A program made the position numbers and the translations under genes. Positions 8,054 through 15,389 of a stretch of DNA of 43,485 bases are shown in pieces. Below the pieces are notes generated by a model, which worked only from the letters and a program-made list of their open reading frames with translations, did no database searches and was not told the origin of the DNA. The stretch is from an uncultured Collinsella sp. (GTDB taxonomy: Bacteria > Actinomycetota > Coriobacteriia > Coriobacteriales > Coriobacteriaceae). The stretch spans positions 1 through 43,485 of the forward strand of contig UQSB01000015.1 of the NCBI GenBank assembly GCA_900543505.1, written 5' to 3'. How positions within the stretch are numbered: the first letter of the stretch is position 1; each line of letters starts with the position of its first letter.

Positions 8054-9778
8054 CTACGAGCGCAGTGTAATTTTATCGCGCAGCGACTTGAGGTCTTCGG
8101 TGACGGTGCGGTCTTCCTGGATCATCTTCTGGACCTTTTTGTAACTCGTGCTGACGGTCGAGTGGTTGCGGTTGCCAAATTCGGCGCCCACCGCCGTGGT
8201 CGTCATCTCGCACATCTCGATGGCCAGGTAGATAGCGATATGGCGTGCTTTGGCGATATTGGCGTTGCGACGCGGGCCGATGAGCTCCTCGTGCGTCACG
8301 CCGTACTGCTCTTCGATGACGGACTGAACCGTCTGGACGTTGATCTTTTTGGCCGATGTGTCAAAGTACTGGCTGGCGATGGCGTCGATATCGTCAAAGG
8401 TGAGCTCCCCGCCCTCGCGCTCGCGGTCGCCCGCCTCGCCGGCGCAGCGCTCGCAAAAGCTCTCGAGTTCGCGGATGTTGGTGCCCGAGACCTCGGCCAT
8501 GTGTTTAAAGTGCTCGTCGGTTAGGTGCCCGCCGTCGCCCCCATAGGCCGCCAGCAGCGAGTCGTCGCCTGCCTCGGGAGCGGCGACGATGGTGTTCTCG
8601 TAATAGCGCTGCAAGATCTTGTATTTCATTTCGTAGCTGGGCTCTGCGACCAGGCAGAGCATGCCGGCGTTGAAGCGGCTGGTTAGACGCTCGTCCATGC
8701 TCAGGTCCTTGGGGGCGCGGTCTGCCGCGATGACGACCTTCTTGTTGTTGCGGATGAACTCGTCCATGAGCTGGAAAAAGTAGTCCACGCTCGCGCGCTT
8801 GCCGATGATGTTTTGGATGTCGTCGATGATGAGCACGTCCACGCCGTGGTACGCCTGCATGATGGGGGCGTTGCTCTTCTTTTGGCGGTCGAACTCGGTC
8901 ATCAAGTCGTCCAGATATGCCTGGGAGTTGGCATACTTGACCTTGATCTCGGGCGACTTTTCGGCGAGCTCGTTTTTGATGGCAAGCAGCAGGTGCGTCT
9001 TGCCCAGGCCCGATTTGCCGTAGATGAACAGTGATGTGCACGTGCCCCGCTCGTCCGCGAGGGCGGCAAACTTGAGTGCCGAGCGATAGGCATGGCTGTT
9101 CTCGGGGCCGTAGACAAAGTTCTCAAAGGTAAATTTTGAGTTCGCGGCGAGCGGGGCTCCATCCGTATTCTGTTCGGCCGGCGCGGTCGGTGCTGGCATG
9201 GGTGAAGCGGGGGTCGCAGCTTGCGTGGATTTAGTTGGCGCTCCGCCCTTCATCTGGTTCATCATGCGACGAAAATCATCGGCCGAGAGCGTGTTCTTGA
9301 TTGCAATGCCTGAATCCGCGCCCGTCGTTGCGTCGTGAGCGATGGGCATGTGCGTGACGGGTGCGTTCGTTGACGTCGCCGCCGCGGTCGGCAACGGTGC
9401 CATGGTTTCACGGGAAACATCGCTGTGCTGGTGCCCGATTGTCGGCACGTCGCCTGCGGAGGCCGGCGCCGCCGGGGAAGCAGCGGGAGCCGTGGCAGGC
9501 GCCGTCGCGGCAGCGGATTCCGCTGCGGTGCCTTGTGGTGCCACGATGTCGAGCGCGATCGGCGCAAAGGCGATTTCTTCCAGATAGGCCTCAATAGTCG
9601 GCTGATGCTTTTTGAGCTGCGCGATGGCAAAGCGCGAGGGGGCCTCGATCGTGAGCGTATCTTCGGTTAGGCTTATGGCGCGCGATTGCCCCAGCATGTT
9701 GATGAGGCGTGCATCTTGGCCGTCGCGCTGGCAAAAGGCGATGGCATCCCCCAGGATGATGCTTGCTTCCTCGTCCAC
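8054..9778 (-). CDS. dnaA: Chromosomal replication initiator DnaA
   Basis: AAA+ initiator that binds DnaA boxes and opens the origin. Residues 1-78 are a divergent domain I. Residues 80-213 are a long Ala/Pro/Thr-rich linker (domain II), which explains the 574-aa length. The AAA+ domain starts at KFTFENFVYGPEN (215), with Walker A GKSGLGKT at 254-261 and Walker B VLIIDD at 315-320. Domain IV carries the helix-turn-helix with ARHIAIYLAIEM and FGNRNHSTVSTSY. The GTG start at 9778 has GGGAGAG upstream. The gene follows the ATPase/winged-helix gene by only 15 bases, so it appears to be second in that operon. A parS-like site lies in the linker-coding DNA. Confidence 0.98.
   Translation of the reverse strand: MDEEASIILGDAIAFCQRDGQDARLINMLGQSRAISLTEDTLTIEAPSRFAIAQLKKHQPTIEAYLEEIAFAPIALDIVAPQGTAAESAAATAPATAPAASPAAPASAGDVPTIGHQHSDVSRETMAPLPTAAATSTNAPVTHMPIAHDATTGADSGIAIKNTLSADDFRRMMNQMKGGAPTKSTQAATPASPMPAPTAPAEQNTDGAPLAANSKFTFENFVYGPENSHAYRSALKFAALADERGTCTSLFIYGKSGLGKTHLLLAIKNELAEKSPEIKVKYANSQAYLDDLMTEFDRQKKSNAPIMQAYHGVDVLIIDDIQNIIGKRASVDYFFQLMDEFIRNNKKVVIAADRAPKDLSMDERLTSRFNAGMLCLVAEPSYEMKYKILQRYYENTIVAAPEAGDDSLLAAYGGDGGHLTDEHFKHMAEVSGTNIRELESFCERCAGEAGDREREGGELTFDDIDAIASQYFDTSAKKINVQTVQSVIEEQYGVTHEELIGPRRNANIAKARHIAIYLAIEMCEMTTTAVGAEFGNRNHSTVSTSYKKVQKMIQEDRTVTEDLKSLRDKITLRS
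9404..9419. promoter_or_regulatory. parS-like site inside dnaA (14/16)
   Basis: GGTTTCACGGGAAACA differs from the parS consensus TGTTTCACGTGAAACA at positions 1 and 10. It encodes part of VSRET in the non-conserved DnaA linker. ParB binding is plausible but unproven. Confidence 0.5.
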
Positions 9779-9793
9779 TGTCTCTCCCGTTCT

Positions 9794-11146
9794 TTAGCTC
9801 TGAGCTCGCACGCGAGCGGCGCCGAGTTCGGTCAGATGGTATTTCTGGCCATGCTTGATGACCAAGCCGGCCTGCGCCAAGTCATTGAGCGTGCGTGACC
9901 AAGTGGGGGCCGAGTTTCCAAACGCCCTCGCCAGATCGGTAGCACCGCACGCTTGATTTTGCGCCAGATAGCCCAGCGCGGCGTTGCCGCGATCGCTTAC
10001 GAACACGTCCGGTTGTGGCTGCGCATACTGATTTGCTGCATTAGGATACATCATTTGAGCTGCTGGTTGTTGAGAACTCTGCATCGGCGGCATTTGCTGT
10101 TGAAAACTTTGAGGCCACTGTTGGTAAGGCTGCGGAGGCATCTGCTGGGCCCAGGGGTTGTACTGCTGCTGCGGCATCTGCTGGTACGGCTGCTGATATC
10201 CCTGCTGGTACTGCTGCGGGAACTGCTGGCCATACCCCAGTGGCTGCATCTGCTGATATGGATATCCCTGTTGGTACGGCTGATAGCCCATTTGCTGGCT
10301 ACCCGGTGCCCCCGTCGCCTGCTGCATTGCTGCTGTATCCTGATCCGCCAGCGGCATGGCCTGTGGCACGTTTGGCGGCATCGACATCGACGCCGCCTGG
10401 GGCTCTTGTGTAGGAAGCATTCCGGGCTGCTGCATCTGTCCCACGCGGGGCTGCATCTGTTGCGTTGCCATGGGCTGCTGCGCAAAAGCTCCCGGCAGGG
10501 GATATGCGGGCTGCTCCGTCTCGGGCCGCACGGCAGCACCGCGCCCGCCGGCGCGTTCGATTTCCTGCACGCGTTTAGGGTCCAGGCTTACCGTAACCAC
10601 GGTGCCGTTGCCCATATTGTCCTCGATGGACACGGCCCCGCCGGCGTTTTCCAAATACTCCTGCACCATGGGAAACCCTGCTCCGGTTCCACGGATATAG
10701 CGCTTCATCTTGCTGTTTGCGCTGGTAACGCCAAAGTCGAAAGCGCGCTCCTTGTCGTCGATGCCGGGTCCTTGATCAGCAAAGCGGATGGTGTCTCCGC
10801 CGTCCAGAATCGAGATGATGGGCTCGGCAAAGTGTGCGTGGATAAAGTTTTCGACAATCTCGCGGATGACCATGAGCGAGATATGGCCACCTTGTTCTTT
10901 CATGCACTGGTAGACGGTGTTGGTCGTCTCTTCCAAATACGTGCGGACATCTTGCGGATCAATGACGATCACACGCGGTGTCGACAGCATGTCGTCATAG
11001 ACGGCGATGCGCGCGGCGTACATGGCTTTTGGCGCCTGCGTGGTCGTCTGCTCGCCTTCCTCACGCTCTTCGCGCACGCCGGTGATGTGCTCGTTGTCGG
11101 GTGCCGGGTCTCCGGAGTCGACCATGGTGTAAAAGTCGTCAGACAT
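9794..11146 (-). CDS. GHKL ATPase with Gln/Pro-rich linker and C-terminal winged helix; leads the dnaA operon
   Basis: A 450-residue protein in three parts. Residues 40-190 form a small GHKL/HATPase fold like anti-sigma kinases: N-box MVIREIVENFIHAHF (Asn100), G1 FADQGPGI (124-129), G2 RGTGAGF (152-158). Residues 212-380 are a low-complexity Gln/Pro/Met/Tyr/Gly region with repeated YQQ and QQM/QQP units. Residues 384-446 resemble a winged helix (LGYLAQ, ATDLARAFG, TWSRTLNDLAQAGLVIKHG). No phospho-acceptor histidine or sensor domain is visible. It ends 15 bases before dnaA, with no terminator between. Function unknown; the architecture suggests nucleotide-dependent DNA binding or control of initiation. 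A translation-start SD is weak. Confidence 0.85.
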   Translation of the reverse strand: MSDDFYTMVDSGDPAPDNEHITGVREEREEGEQTTTQAPKAMYAARIAVYDDMLSTPRVIVIDPQDVRTYLEETTNTVYQCMKEQGGHISLMVIREIVENFIHAHFAEPIISILDGGDTIRFADQGPGIDDKERAFDFGVTSANSKMKRYIRGTGAGFPMVQEYLENAGGAVSIEDNMGNGTVVTVSLDPKRVQEIERAGGRGAAVRPETEQPAYPLPGAFAQQPMATQQMQPRVGQMQQPGMLPTQEPQAASMSMPPNVPQAMPLADQDTAAMQQATGAPGSQQMGYQPYQQGYPYQQMQPLGYGQQFPQQYQQGYQQPYQQMPQQQYNPWAQQMPPQPYQQWPQSFQQQMPPMQSSQQPAAQMMYPNAANQYAQPQPDVFVSDRGNAALGYLAQNQACGATDLARAFGNSAPTWSRTLNDLAQAGLVIKHGQKYHLTELGAARVRAQS

Positions 11147-11389
11147 GCCGCTCGCAATCTTTCAAAAGGTTTCGAACAAATAGTAGCTCACCGTGCAATG
11201 TTTCTCATCTTTCGACAACTTCTCAAAACCTGTTGAAAACTTTGGAAAACGGACGAAAAGTTCTCAACATTGCCAACATGACCTGTTGAAAACTCGATGA
11301 AATATCGTGAAAAGTTGCCATGCACCGCTAAATCGAGCTCGGCTTATGGGGGAACCGTGTGAACTGCGCAACCTTTTACCTTTGATTTC
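11147..11389. other. Candidate oriC, distal half: DnaA-box cluster upstream of the dnaA operon
   Basis: Non-coding stretch between the divergent dnaA operon and rpmH. TGTTGAAAA occurs at 11231-11239 and 11284-11292, each within the identical 13-mer ACCTGTTGAAAAC (11228-11240 and 11281-11293). Related 9-mers are TTTGGAAAA (11241-11249) and TTCTCAACA (11261-11269). The 13-mer recurs inverted at 8029-8041. This fits a bipartite origin flanking dnaA, as is known in Bacillus subtilis and Helicobacter pylori. The promoter of the dnaA operon must also lie here; I could not choose one reliably. Confidence 0.7.
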
Positions 11390-11419
11390 TTGACATTTGA
11401 ACATTGATTTCCCTACAAT
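11390..11419 (+). promoter_or_regulatory. Sigma70-type promoter of rpmH
   Basis: TTGACA (11390-11395), an 18-bp spacer and TACAAT (11414-11419). Transcription would start near 11426 and give a leader of about 66 bases before rpmH. This is the clearest promoter in the window. Confidence 0.85.
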
Positions 11420-11491
11420 CTTCAAGCTCACGTGTCTATATCTGCGTCCGCGCCCCCGCGGACACTCGAAATGCAGCAGGAGGAACTTAAG

Positions 11492-11626
11492 ATGAAGCGT
11501 ACGTATCAGCCTAATAAGCGTAAGCGTGCCAAGACCCATGGCTTCCGTGCCCGTATGGCCACTAAGGGTGGTCGTGCCGTGCTCGCCCGTCGTCGCGCCA
11601 AGGGCCGCAAGCGTCTCACTGTCTAG
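11492..11626 (+). CDS. rpmH: 50S ribosomal protein L34
   Basis: A 44-residue, highly basic protein starting MKRTYQPNKRKRAKTHGFRARM, the diagnostic L34 sequence. ATG 11492 has a perfect AGGAGG eight bases upstream; the longer upstream reading is not used. It is the first gene of the rightward rpmH-rnpA-yidD-yidC-jag cluster found beside most bacterial origins. Confidence 0.98.
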   Translation: MKRTYQPNKRKRAKTHGFRARMATKGGRAVLARRRAKGRKRLTV

Positions 11627-11646
11627 CAGCGATACACACATCTCGC

Positions 11647-11985
11647 ATGAAGACTATTAAGTCTCGGCAAGATTTCGAGCATGTGTTCAGTCAGGGGCGT
11701 CGTTTCAATCACCCTCTGATTCGAATGACCATATGTGAATCGGTTGGCGAAGGCGACTCCGGAAGGGTCGCCTTCGTTGGTGCTAAACGGCTCGGTTGTG
11801 CTGTCGTGCGCAATCGTTCTAAGCGTGTGATGCGCGAGGCCGCTCGCAGCTGTGGATTTCCCGTTGCGGGTTATGACATCATCTTGTTCGCAACTCCCAA
11901 GACGAGGGTTTCCTCGCCGCAGGAGATGGACAATGCATTGCGTTCGCTTATGAAACGCGCCGGCGTTGCCGGGGAGGAGCGATGA
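11647..11985 (+). CDS. rnpA: Ribonuclease P protein component
   Basis: Protein cofactor of RNase P, which removes tRNA 5' leaders. The 112 residues contain the RNR-box RNRSKRVMREAAR and the preceding FVGAKRLGCAVV strand. It starts 20 bases after rpmH with no good Shine-Dalgarno sequence, as often in this operon. Its TGA overlaps the yidD ATG (ATGA). Confidence 0.96.
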   Translation: MKTIKSRQDFEHVFSQGRRFNHPLIRMTICESVGEGDSGRVAFVGAKRLGCAVVRNRSKRVMREAARSCGFPVAGYDIILFATPKTRVSSPQEMDNALRSLMKRAGVAGEER

Positions 11986-12206
11986 GCAATCACGTTTTGC
12001 GACGTGTTGCCATCGCTCCTATTCGCATATATCAACAGGTTATTTCGCCCTTATTGCCTGACGCCTGCATTTATTACCCAACGTGCTCGCAATACGCCGT
12101 CCAGGCGATTGAGAAGTACGGTGTTTTGAGAGGCTGCTGGCTTGCCGTGAGGCGCATCGCTCGCTGCAATCCCCTGCACGTCGGCGGTTATGACCCTGTG
12201 CCCTAG
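11982..12206 (+). CDS. yidD: Membrane protein insertion efficiency factor YidD
   Basis: A 74-residue protein with the full YidD signature: YQQVISPLLP, CIYYPTCSQYAVQAIEKYG, RIARCNPLHVGGYDPVP. It has conserved cysteines and an amphipathic N-terminus expected to sit at the membrane beside YidC. It overlaps rnpA by four bases and precedes yidC by 29. Confidence 0.95.
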   Translation: MSNHVLRRVAIAPIRIYQQVISPLLPDACIYYPTCSQYAVQAIEKYGVLRGCWLAVRRIARCNPLHVGGYDPVP

Positions 12207-12235
12207 CGGGCACTCGCTATCGGAGGAAAACTTAC

Positions 12236-13006
12236 ATGTGGGATTGGATCGTTAACATCCTTTTCGAGCTGCTCAAGCTCATCCAGACCTTTGCGGTCGA
12301 CTGGGGCCTGTCCATTATCATCCTGGTGGTCATCATCCGTCTGCTGCTGACGCCGCTTATGCTCAAGTCGACTAAGTCGACGGCACGCATGCAGGTGCTG
12401 CAGCCCAAGATGCTCGAGATCCAGGAGCGCTATGCCGACGATCCCCAGCGTCAGGCCGAGGAAATGCAGAAGTTCTACAGCGAGAACAAGTTCAACCCGA
12501 TGGCTGGTTGTCTGCCGCTGTTGATTCAGATGCCTGTCCTGTTCGCCCTATTTACGCTGCTGCGTAACCTGCCGGACTACTTTAACGACGGCACGTTCTC
12601 GTTCTTTAATATTCTGCCCGACCTGACCACCACGCCGAGTGCCTCCTTTGCCGATGGCTTTATGTTCGCGCTGCCTGCGCTGGTCTGCCTGATCCTGTTC
12701 GCTGTCCTGACCCTGATTCCGCAGCTCTATATGTCGCGCAACCAGACCGGCCAGCAGGCTCAGAGCATGCGTATGATGGCCGTTGTCATGACGGTCATGA
12801 TGCTTTGGATGGGCTGGAGCCTTCCCGTTGGTGTTCTGCTGTACTACGACGTCTCGTCTGCTTGGCAGGTTATCCAGCAGATTTTTGTGACGCAGAAGGT
12901 CATCGACAAGGCGAAGGCCGATGAGGAGGAGCGCCTTAAGAACGCGCCGCTGCAGGTTGAGGTCACTCGTCGCGAGAAGAAGCCGCGCCCGCACAAGAAG
13001 AAGTAG
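12236..13006 (+). CDS. yidC: Membrane protein insertase YidC (short Oxa1 type)
   Basis: Inserts and folds inner-membrane proteins with or without Sec. The 256 residues have about five membrane segments, without the large periplasmic domain of Gram-negative YidC and without a lipobox. A conserved groove Arg lies in IIRLLLTPL, followed by a cytoplasmic helical hairpin (QPKMLEIQERYADDPQRQAEEMQKFY) and a basic tail ending KKPRPHKKK that may contact ribosomes. ATG 12236 is preceded by GGAGG. Confidence 0.97.
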   Translation: MWDWIVNILFELLKLIQTFAVDWGLSIIILVVIIRLLLTPLMLKSTKSTARMQVLQPKMLEIQERYADDPQRQAEEMQKFYSENKFNPMAGCLPLLIQMPVLFALFTLLRNLPDYFNDGTFSFFNILPDLTTTPSASFADGFMFALPALVCLILFAVLTLIPQLYMSRNQTGQQAQSMRMMAVVMTVMMLWMGWSLPVGVLLYYDVSSAWQVIQQIFVTQKVIDKAKADEEERLKNAPLQVEVTRREKKPRPHKKK

Positions 13007-13023
13007 TGGGATATCAATCTTAT

Positions 13024-13036
13024 TTAGGTACCTAAC
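13024..13036. repeat. Palindromic 13-mer TTAGGTACCTAAC, copy 1
   Basis: It contains the perfect 12-bp palindrome TTAGGTACCTAA. It lies between yidC and jag and recurs exactly at 16528-16540, so the two copies bracket the jag-to-parB block. Confidence 0.6.
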
Positions 13037-13050
13037 TTTTGGAGTACGTT

Positions 13051-13620
13051 ATGTCTGAAGAGATCATCGAGGATATGCTTGAGGAGGTTGCCCCGCAGGT
13101 CGCGGGCGATTATCCCGAGATTGCACAGCGCTACAAGGCTGGTGAAGAGCTGACCGACGAGGAGCTCGACACCATTGCCGATGTCGCGATTTCCATCCTG
13201 CGTTCCATCCTTTCGCACTTCGATGCCGCCAACTCTCCTATCGATGAGTATGAGGGCGACGAGGGTGAGCTGATTCTGGATGTAACGGCTCCCGACCTTG
13301 CTGTTCTCATTGGCCGTCATGGTCGCACCCTTGATGCCCTTCAGGTTATGTTCTCATTGCTGGTGAGCCGCAAGCTCGGCTTTAGGTATCCGGTTGTAGT
13401 GGACGTCGAGGGATACAAGAGCCGCCGTCAGGACAAGGTTGCCTCCATGGCTCAGTCTGCTGCCGAGCGTGCCATCCGCACTCATAAGAGTGTTTCGCTT
13501 CCGCCCATGAATGCCTACGAGCGCCGACTGGTTCACATTGCACTTCGTGGCAATGACGCCATCGATACTCATTCTGAGGGTTCTGACCCCGATCGCCATG
13601 TGGTGATTGTTGCTCGATAA
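13051..13620 (+). CDS. jag: KhpB/Jag-type RNA-binding protein (KH-R3H)
   Basis: A 189-residue RNA-binding protein. Residues 1-70 are acidic and helical and do not look like the usual Jag_N domain. The KH domain (about 73-120) has the GxxG loop as IGRHGRTLDAL at 87-97. The R3H domain (about 125-189) has RRLVH at 158-162. KhpB proteins pair with KhpA and affect cell elongation in firmicutes; a role here is inferred. I chose ATG 13051 over the TTG at 13039 because GGAG (13041-13044) serves as its Shine-Dalgarno. A terminator follows directly. Confidence 0.93.
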   Translation: MSEEIIEDMLEEVAPQVAGDYPEIAQRYKAGEELTDEELDTIADVAISILRSILSHFDAANSPIDEYEGDEGELILDVTAPDLAVLIGRHGRTLDALQVMFSLLVSRKLGFRYPVVVDVEGYKSRRQDKVASMAQSAAERAIRTHKSVSLPPMNAYERRLVHIALRGNDAIDTHSEGSDPDRHVVIVAR

Positions 13621-13638
13621 TCTACTCGAGCTTATGCT

Positions 13639-13670
13639 AAGGGGACGTGGTTTCCACGTCCCCTTTTTTT
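13639..13670 (+). terminator. Intrinsic terminator after jag
   Basis: A 12-bp stem (arms 13639-13650 and 13654-13665, loop TTT) followed by T residues to 13670. It ends the rpmH-to-jag transcript, so rsmG must have its own promoter. Confidence 0.93.
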
Positions 13671-13716
13671 GTCAAAAGTTCTCGATACACTGATTTTTGT
13701 CAGAAAGGAGCTTTCG

Positions 13717-14454
13717 TTGTTAGTACTTACTGATCAGCAGGCTGACGAGATGTTGAGTCGTCTAACTTCCTATTGCAAAGAGTATTCCTTGAGCGTAACT
13801 GATACTGAGCTGAGGAAATGTATTCAACATTTGGATTTGGTTCTGGAAACAAATAAGACAACCAATCTCACCCGTATTCTTAACATAGAAGATGCTGCGG
13901 TACTTCATATCCTCGACTCACTTGTTTTGCTCCCCTATATCAATAAGGCTCCTGAGGGAGCTTTGCTCGATATGGGAACAGGTGCGGGCTTTCCTGGTAT
14001 TCCGTTAACCATAACCACGCATCGTAAAGCTACTTATATTGACTCTGTTGGTAAGAAGGTTGATGCTGTCAATTCTTTTGTTGATGTTCTTGGATTGAAA
14101 CATGCTCATGCGGTTCATGATCGCCTTGAAGAATATGCTCGAAGCCATAAGAAGCAGTTTTCTGTCGTAACCGCCCGCGCACTTGCCCCTCTACCGATTC
14201 TTGTTGAGTATGCTGCTCCGTTCCTCAAAGACGGAGGGCTATTTGTTATCACCAAGGGTAATCCTTCGGATGAGGAGCTTGCTTCCGGCATGTCAGCAGC
14301 TAAGATTTGCGGCTTCACTTTGCTTCTGAATGACGCAATCGATTTGCCTGAGGGCTTGGGCCACAGGGAGTTCATTGTTCTTAAAAAGAGTCATCCGGCA
14401 TCCGTTTCATTGCCTCGTGCAAATGGCATGGCAAAGAAGAATCCGCTTGCCTAG
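13717..14454 (+). CDS. rsmG: 16S rRNA (guanine-527-N7)-methyltransferase RsmG
   Basis: Methylates G527 of 16S rRNA with S-adenosylmethionine; loss is known to give low-level streptomycin resistance. The SAM-binding loop is LLDMGTGAGFPG around residues 83-94, with RNA-binding and Rossmann elements after it (VTARALAPLPILVEYAAPFLK). I chose the TTG start at 13717 because GAAAGGAG lies six bases upstream; an in-frame ATG at 13750 is the alternative. Base composition is much more AT-rich than in yidC or ddl: 14041-14100 has 22 G+C out of 60, against 38 of 60 in 2341-2400 of gyrA. Confidence 0.94.
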   Translation: MLVLTDQQADEMLSRLTSYCKEYSLSVTDTELRKCIQHLDLVLETNKTTNLTRILNIEDAAVLHILDSLVLLPYINKAPEGALLDMGTGAGFPGIPLTITTHRKATYIDSVGKKVDAVNSFVDVLGLKHAHAVHDRLEEYARSHKKQFSVVTARALAPLPILVEYAAPFLKDGGLFVITKGNPSDEELASGMSAAKICGFTLLLNDAIDLPEGLGHREFIVLKKSHPASVSLPRANGMAKKNPLA

Positions 14455-14455
14455 A

Positions 14456-14471
14456 TGTTTCACGTGAAACA
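14456..14471. promoter_or_regulatory. parS site 1 (perfect)
   Basis: TGTTTCACGTGAAACA, a 16/16 match to the bacterial parS palindrome, beginning two bases after the rsmG stop. ParB loads here as a CTP clamp. Confidence 0.95.
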
Positions 14472-14494
14472 TAATGGATACTAACAACTTGCAG

Positions 14495-14510
14495 TGTTTC
14501 ACGTGAAACA
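14495..14510. promoter_or_regulatory. parS site 2 (perfect)
   Basis: Second perfect TGTTTCACGTGAAACA, exactly 39 bp after site 1. Confidence 0.95.
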
Positions 14511-14533
14511 TGGCGGTTGATATCGAATCGGAA

Positions 14534-14549
14534 TGTTTCACGTGAAACA
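14534..14549. promoter_or_regulatory. parS site 3 (perfect)
   Basis: Third perfect TGTTTCACGTGAAACA, again exactly 39 bp after the previous one, in the parA leader. Its position suggests ParB occupancy could also influence parAB expression. Confidence 0.95.
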
Positions 14550-14588
14550 TCCTCCGTTTGACAGCTTTAATACACACCAGGAGGGACC

Positions 14589-15389
14589 GTGGGATTTCGC
14601 GACGTTAAGCGTTCTAAGAGCGCAAAAGACACGCGTATCATTGCAATCATCAATCAAAAAGGCGGCGTCGGTAAGTCAACGACGGCTGTGAACCTTGCAG
14701 CAGCACTGGGTGAGCAGGGTCGTAAGACACTGATTGTCGATTTTGATCCGCAGGGAAACAGCACCAGTGGATTTGGAATTGAAAAAGAAGACCTTGATCG
14801 CTGCATCTATGATGCATTGTTGAATGATGTGCCGGCAGAATCGCTTGTTCTTGATACAAATTGCAAAAAGGTATTCGTAATTCCAGCTACGATTCAGCTT
14901 GCAGGTGCCGAAATTGAGCTCGTAAGCGCAATTGCTCGTGAAACCCGCCTCAAAGATTTGCTTGAGCCGATTCAGGACGAGTTCGATTTTATTTTCATTG
15001 ACTGTCCTCCTTCGCTCGGCCTGCTTACTATCAATGCCTTGACCGCAGCAGACAGCGTTTTGATTCCGATCCAGTGCGAGTACTACGCACTCGAGGGCGT
15101 TACGAAGCTGCTAGAGTCAATGAAGATGGTCAAATCACGTCTGAACAAGGGCTTAGACACCTATGGTGTGCTTATGACCATGTATGACTCGCGTACTTCT
15201 CTATCGAATCAGGTTGTTGATGAGGTTCAATCGTACTTTGGTGATAAGGCATTTAAGACGCTAATCCCCCGTACGGTTAAAATCTCCGAAGCTCCGTCTT
15301 TTGGAGAACCGGTAATTACCTATGCACCTCAAAATAAGGGTGCAAAAGCGTATATGAACCTTGCAAAAGAGGTGATCAAGCGTGCCTAG
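14589..15389 (+). CDS. parA: Chromosome partitioning ATPase ParA (Soj)
   Basis: Deviant Walker-A ATPase that drives origin segregation together with ParB-parS. The P-loop is KGGVGKST at residues 24-31 (signature Lys24). Further motifs are FDPQGNSTSGFG and FIDCPPSLGLLTINAL. The GTG start at 14589 follows AGGAGG. The 266-residue length is typical for the chromosomal type. Residues 1-14 form a short basic N-terminal extension. It overlaps parB by eight bases. Confidence 0.97.
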   Translation: MGFRDVKRSKSAKDTRIIAIINQKGGVGKSTTAVNLAAALGEQGRKTLIVDFDPQGNSTSGFGIEKEDLDRCIYDALLNDVPAESLVLDTNCKKVFVIPATIQLAGAEIELVSAIARETRLKDLLEPIQDEFDFIFIDCPPSLGLLTINALTAADSVLIPIQCEYYALEGVTKLLESMKMVKSRLNKGLDTYGVLMTMYDSRTSLSNQVVDEVQSYFGDKAFKTLIPRTVKISEAPSFGEPVITYAPQNKGAKAYMNLAKEVIKRA

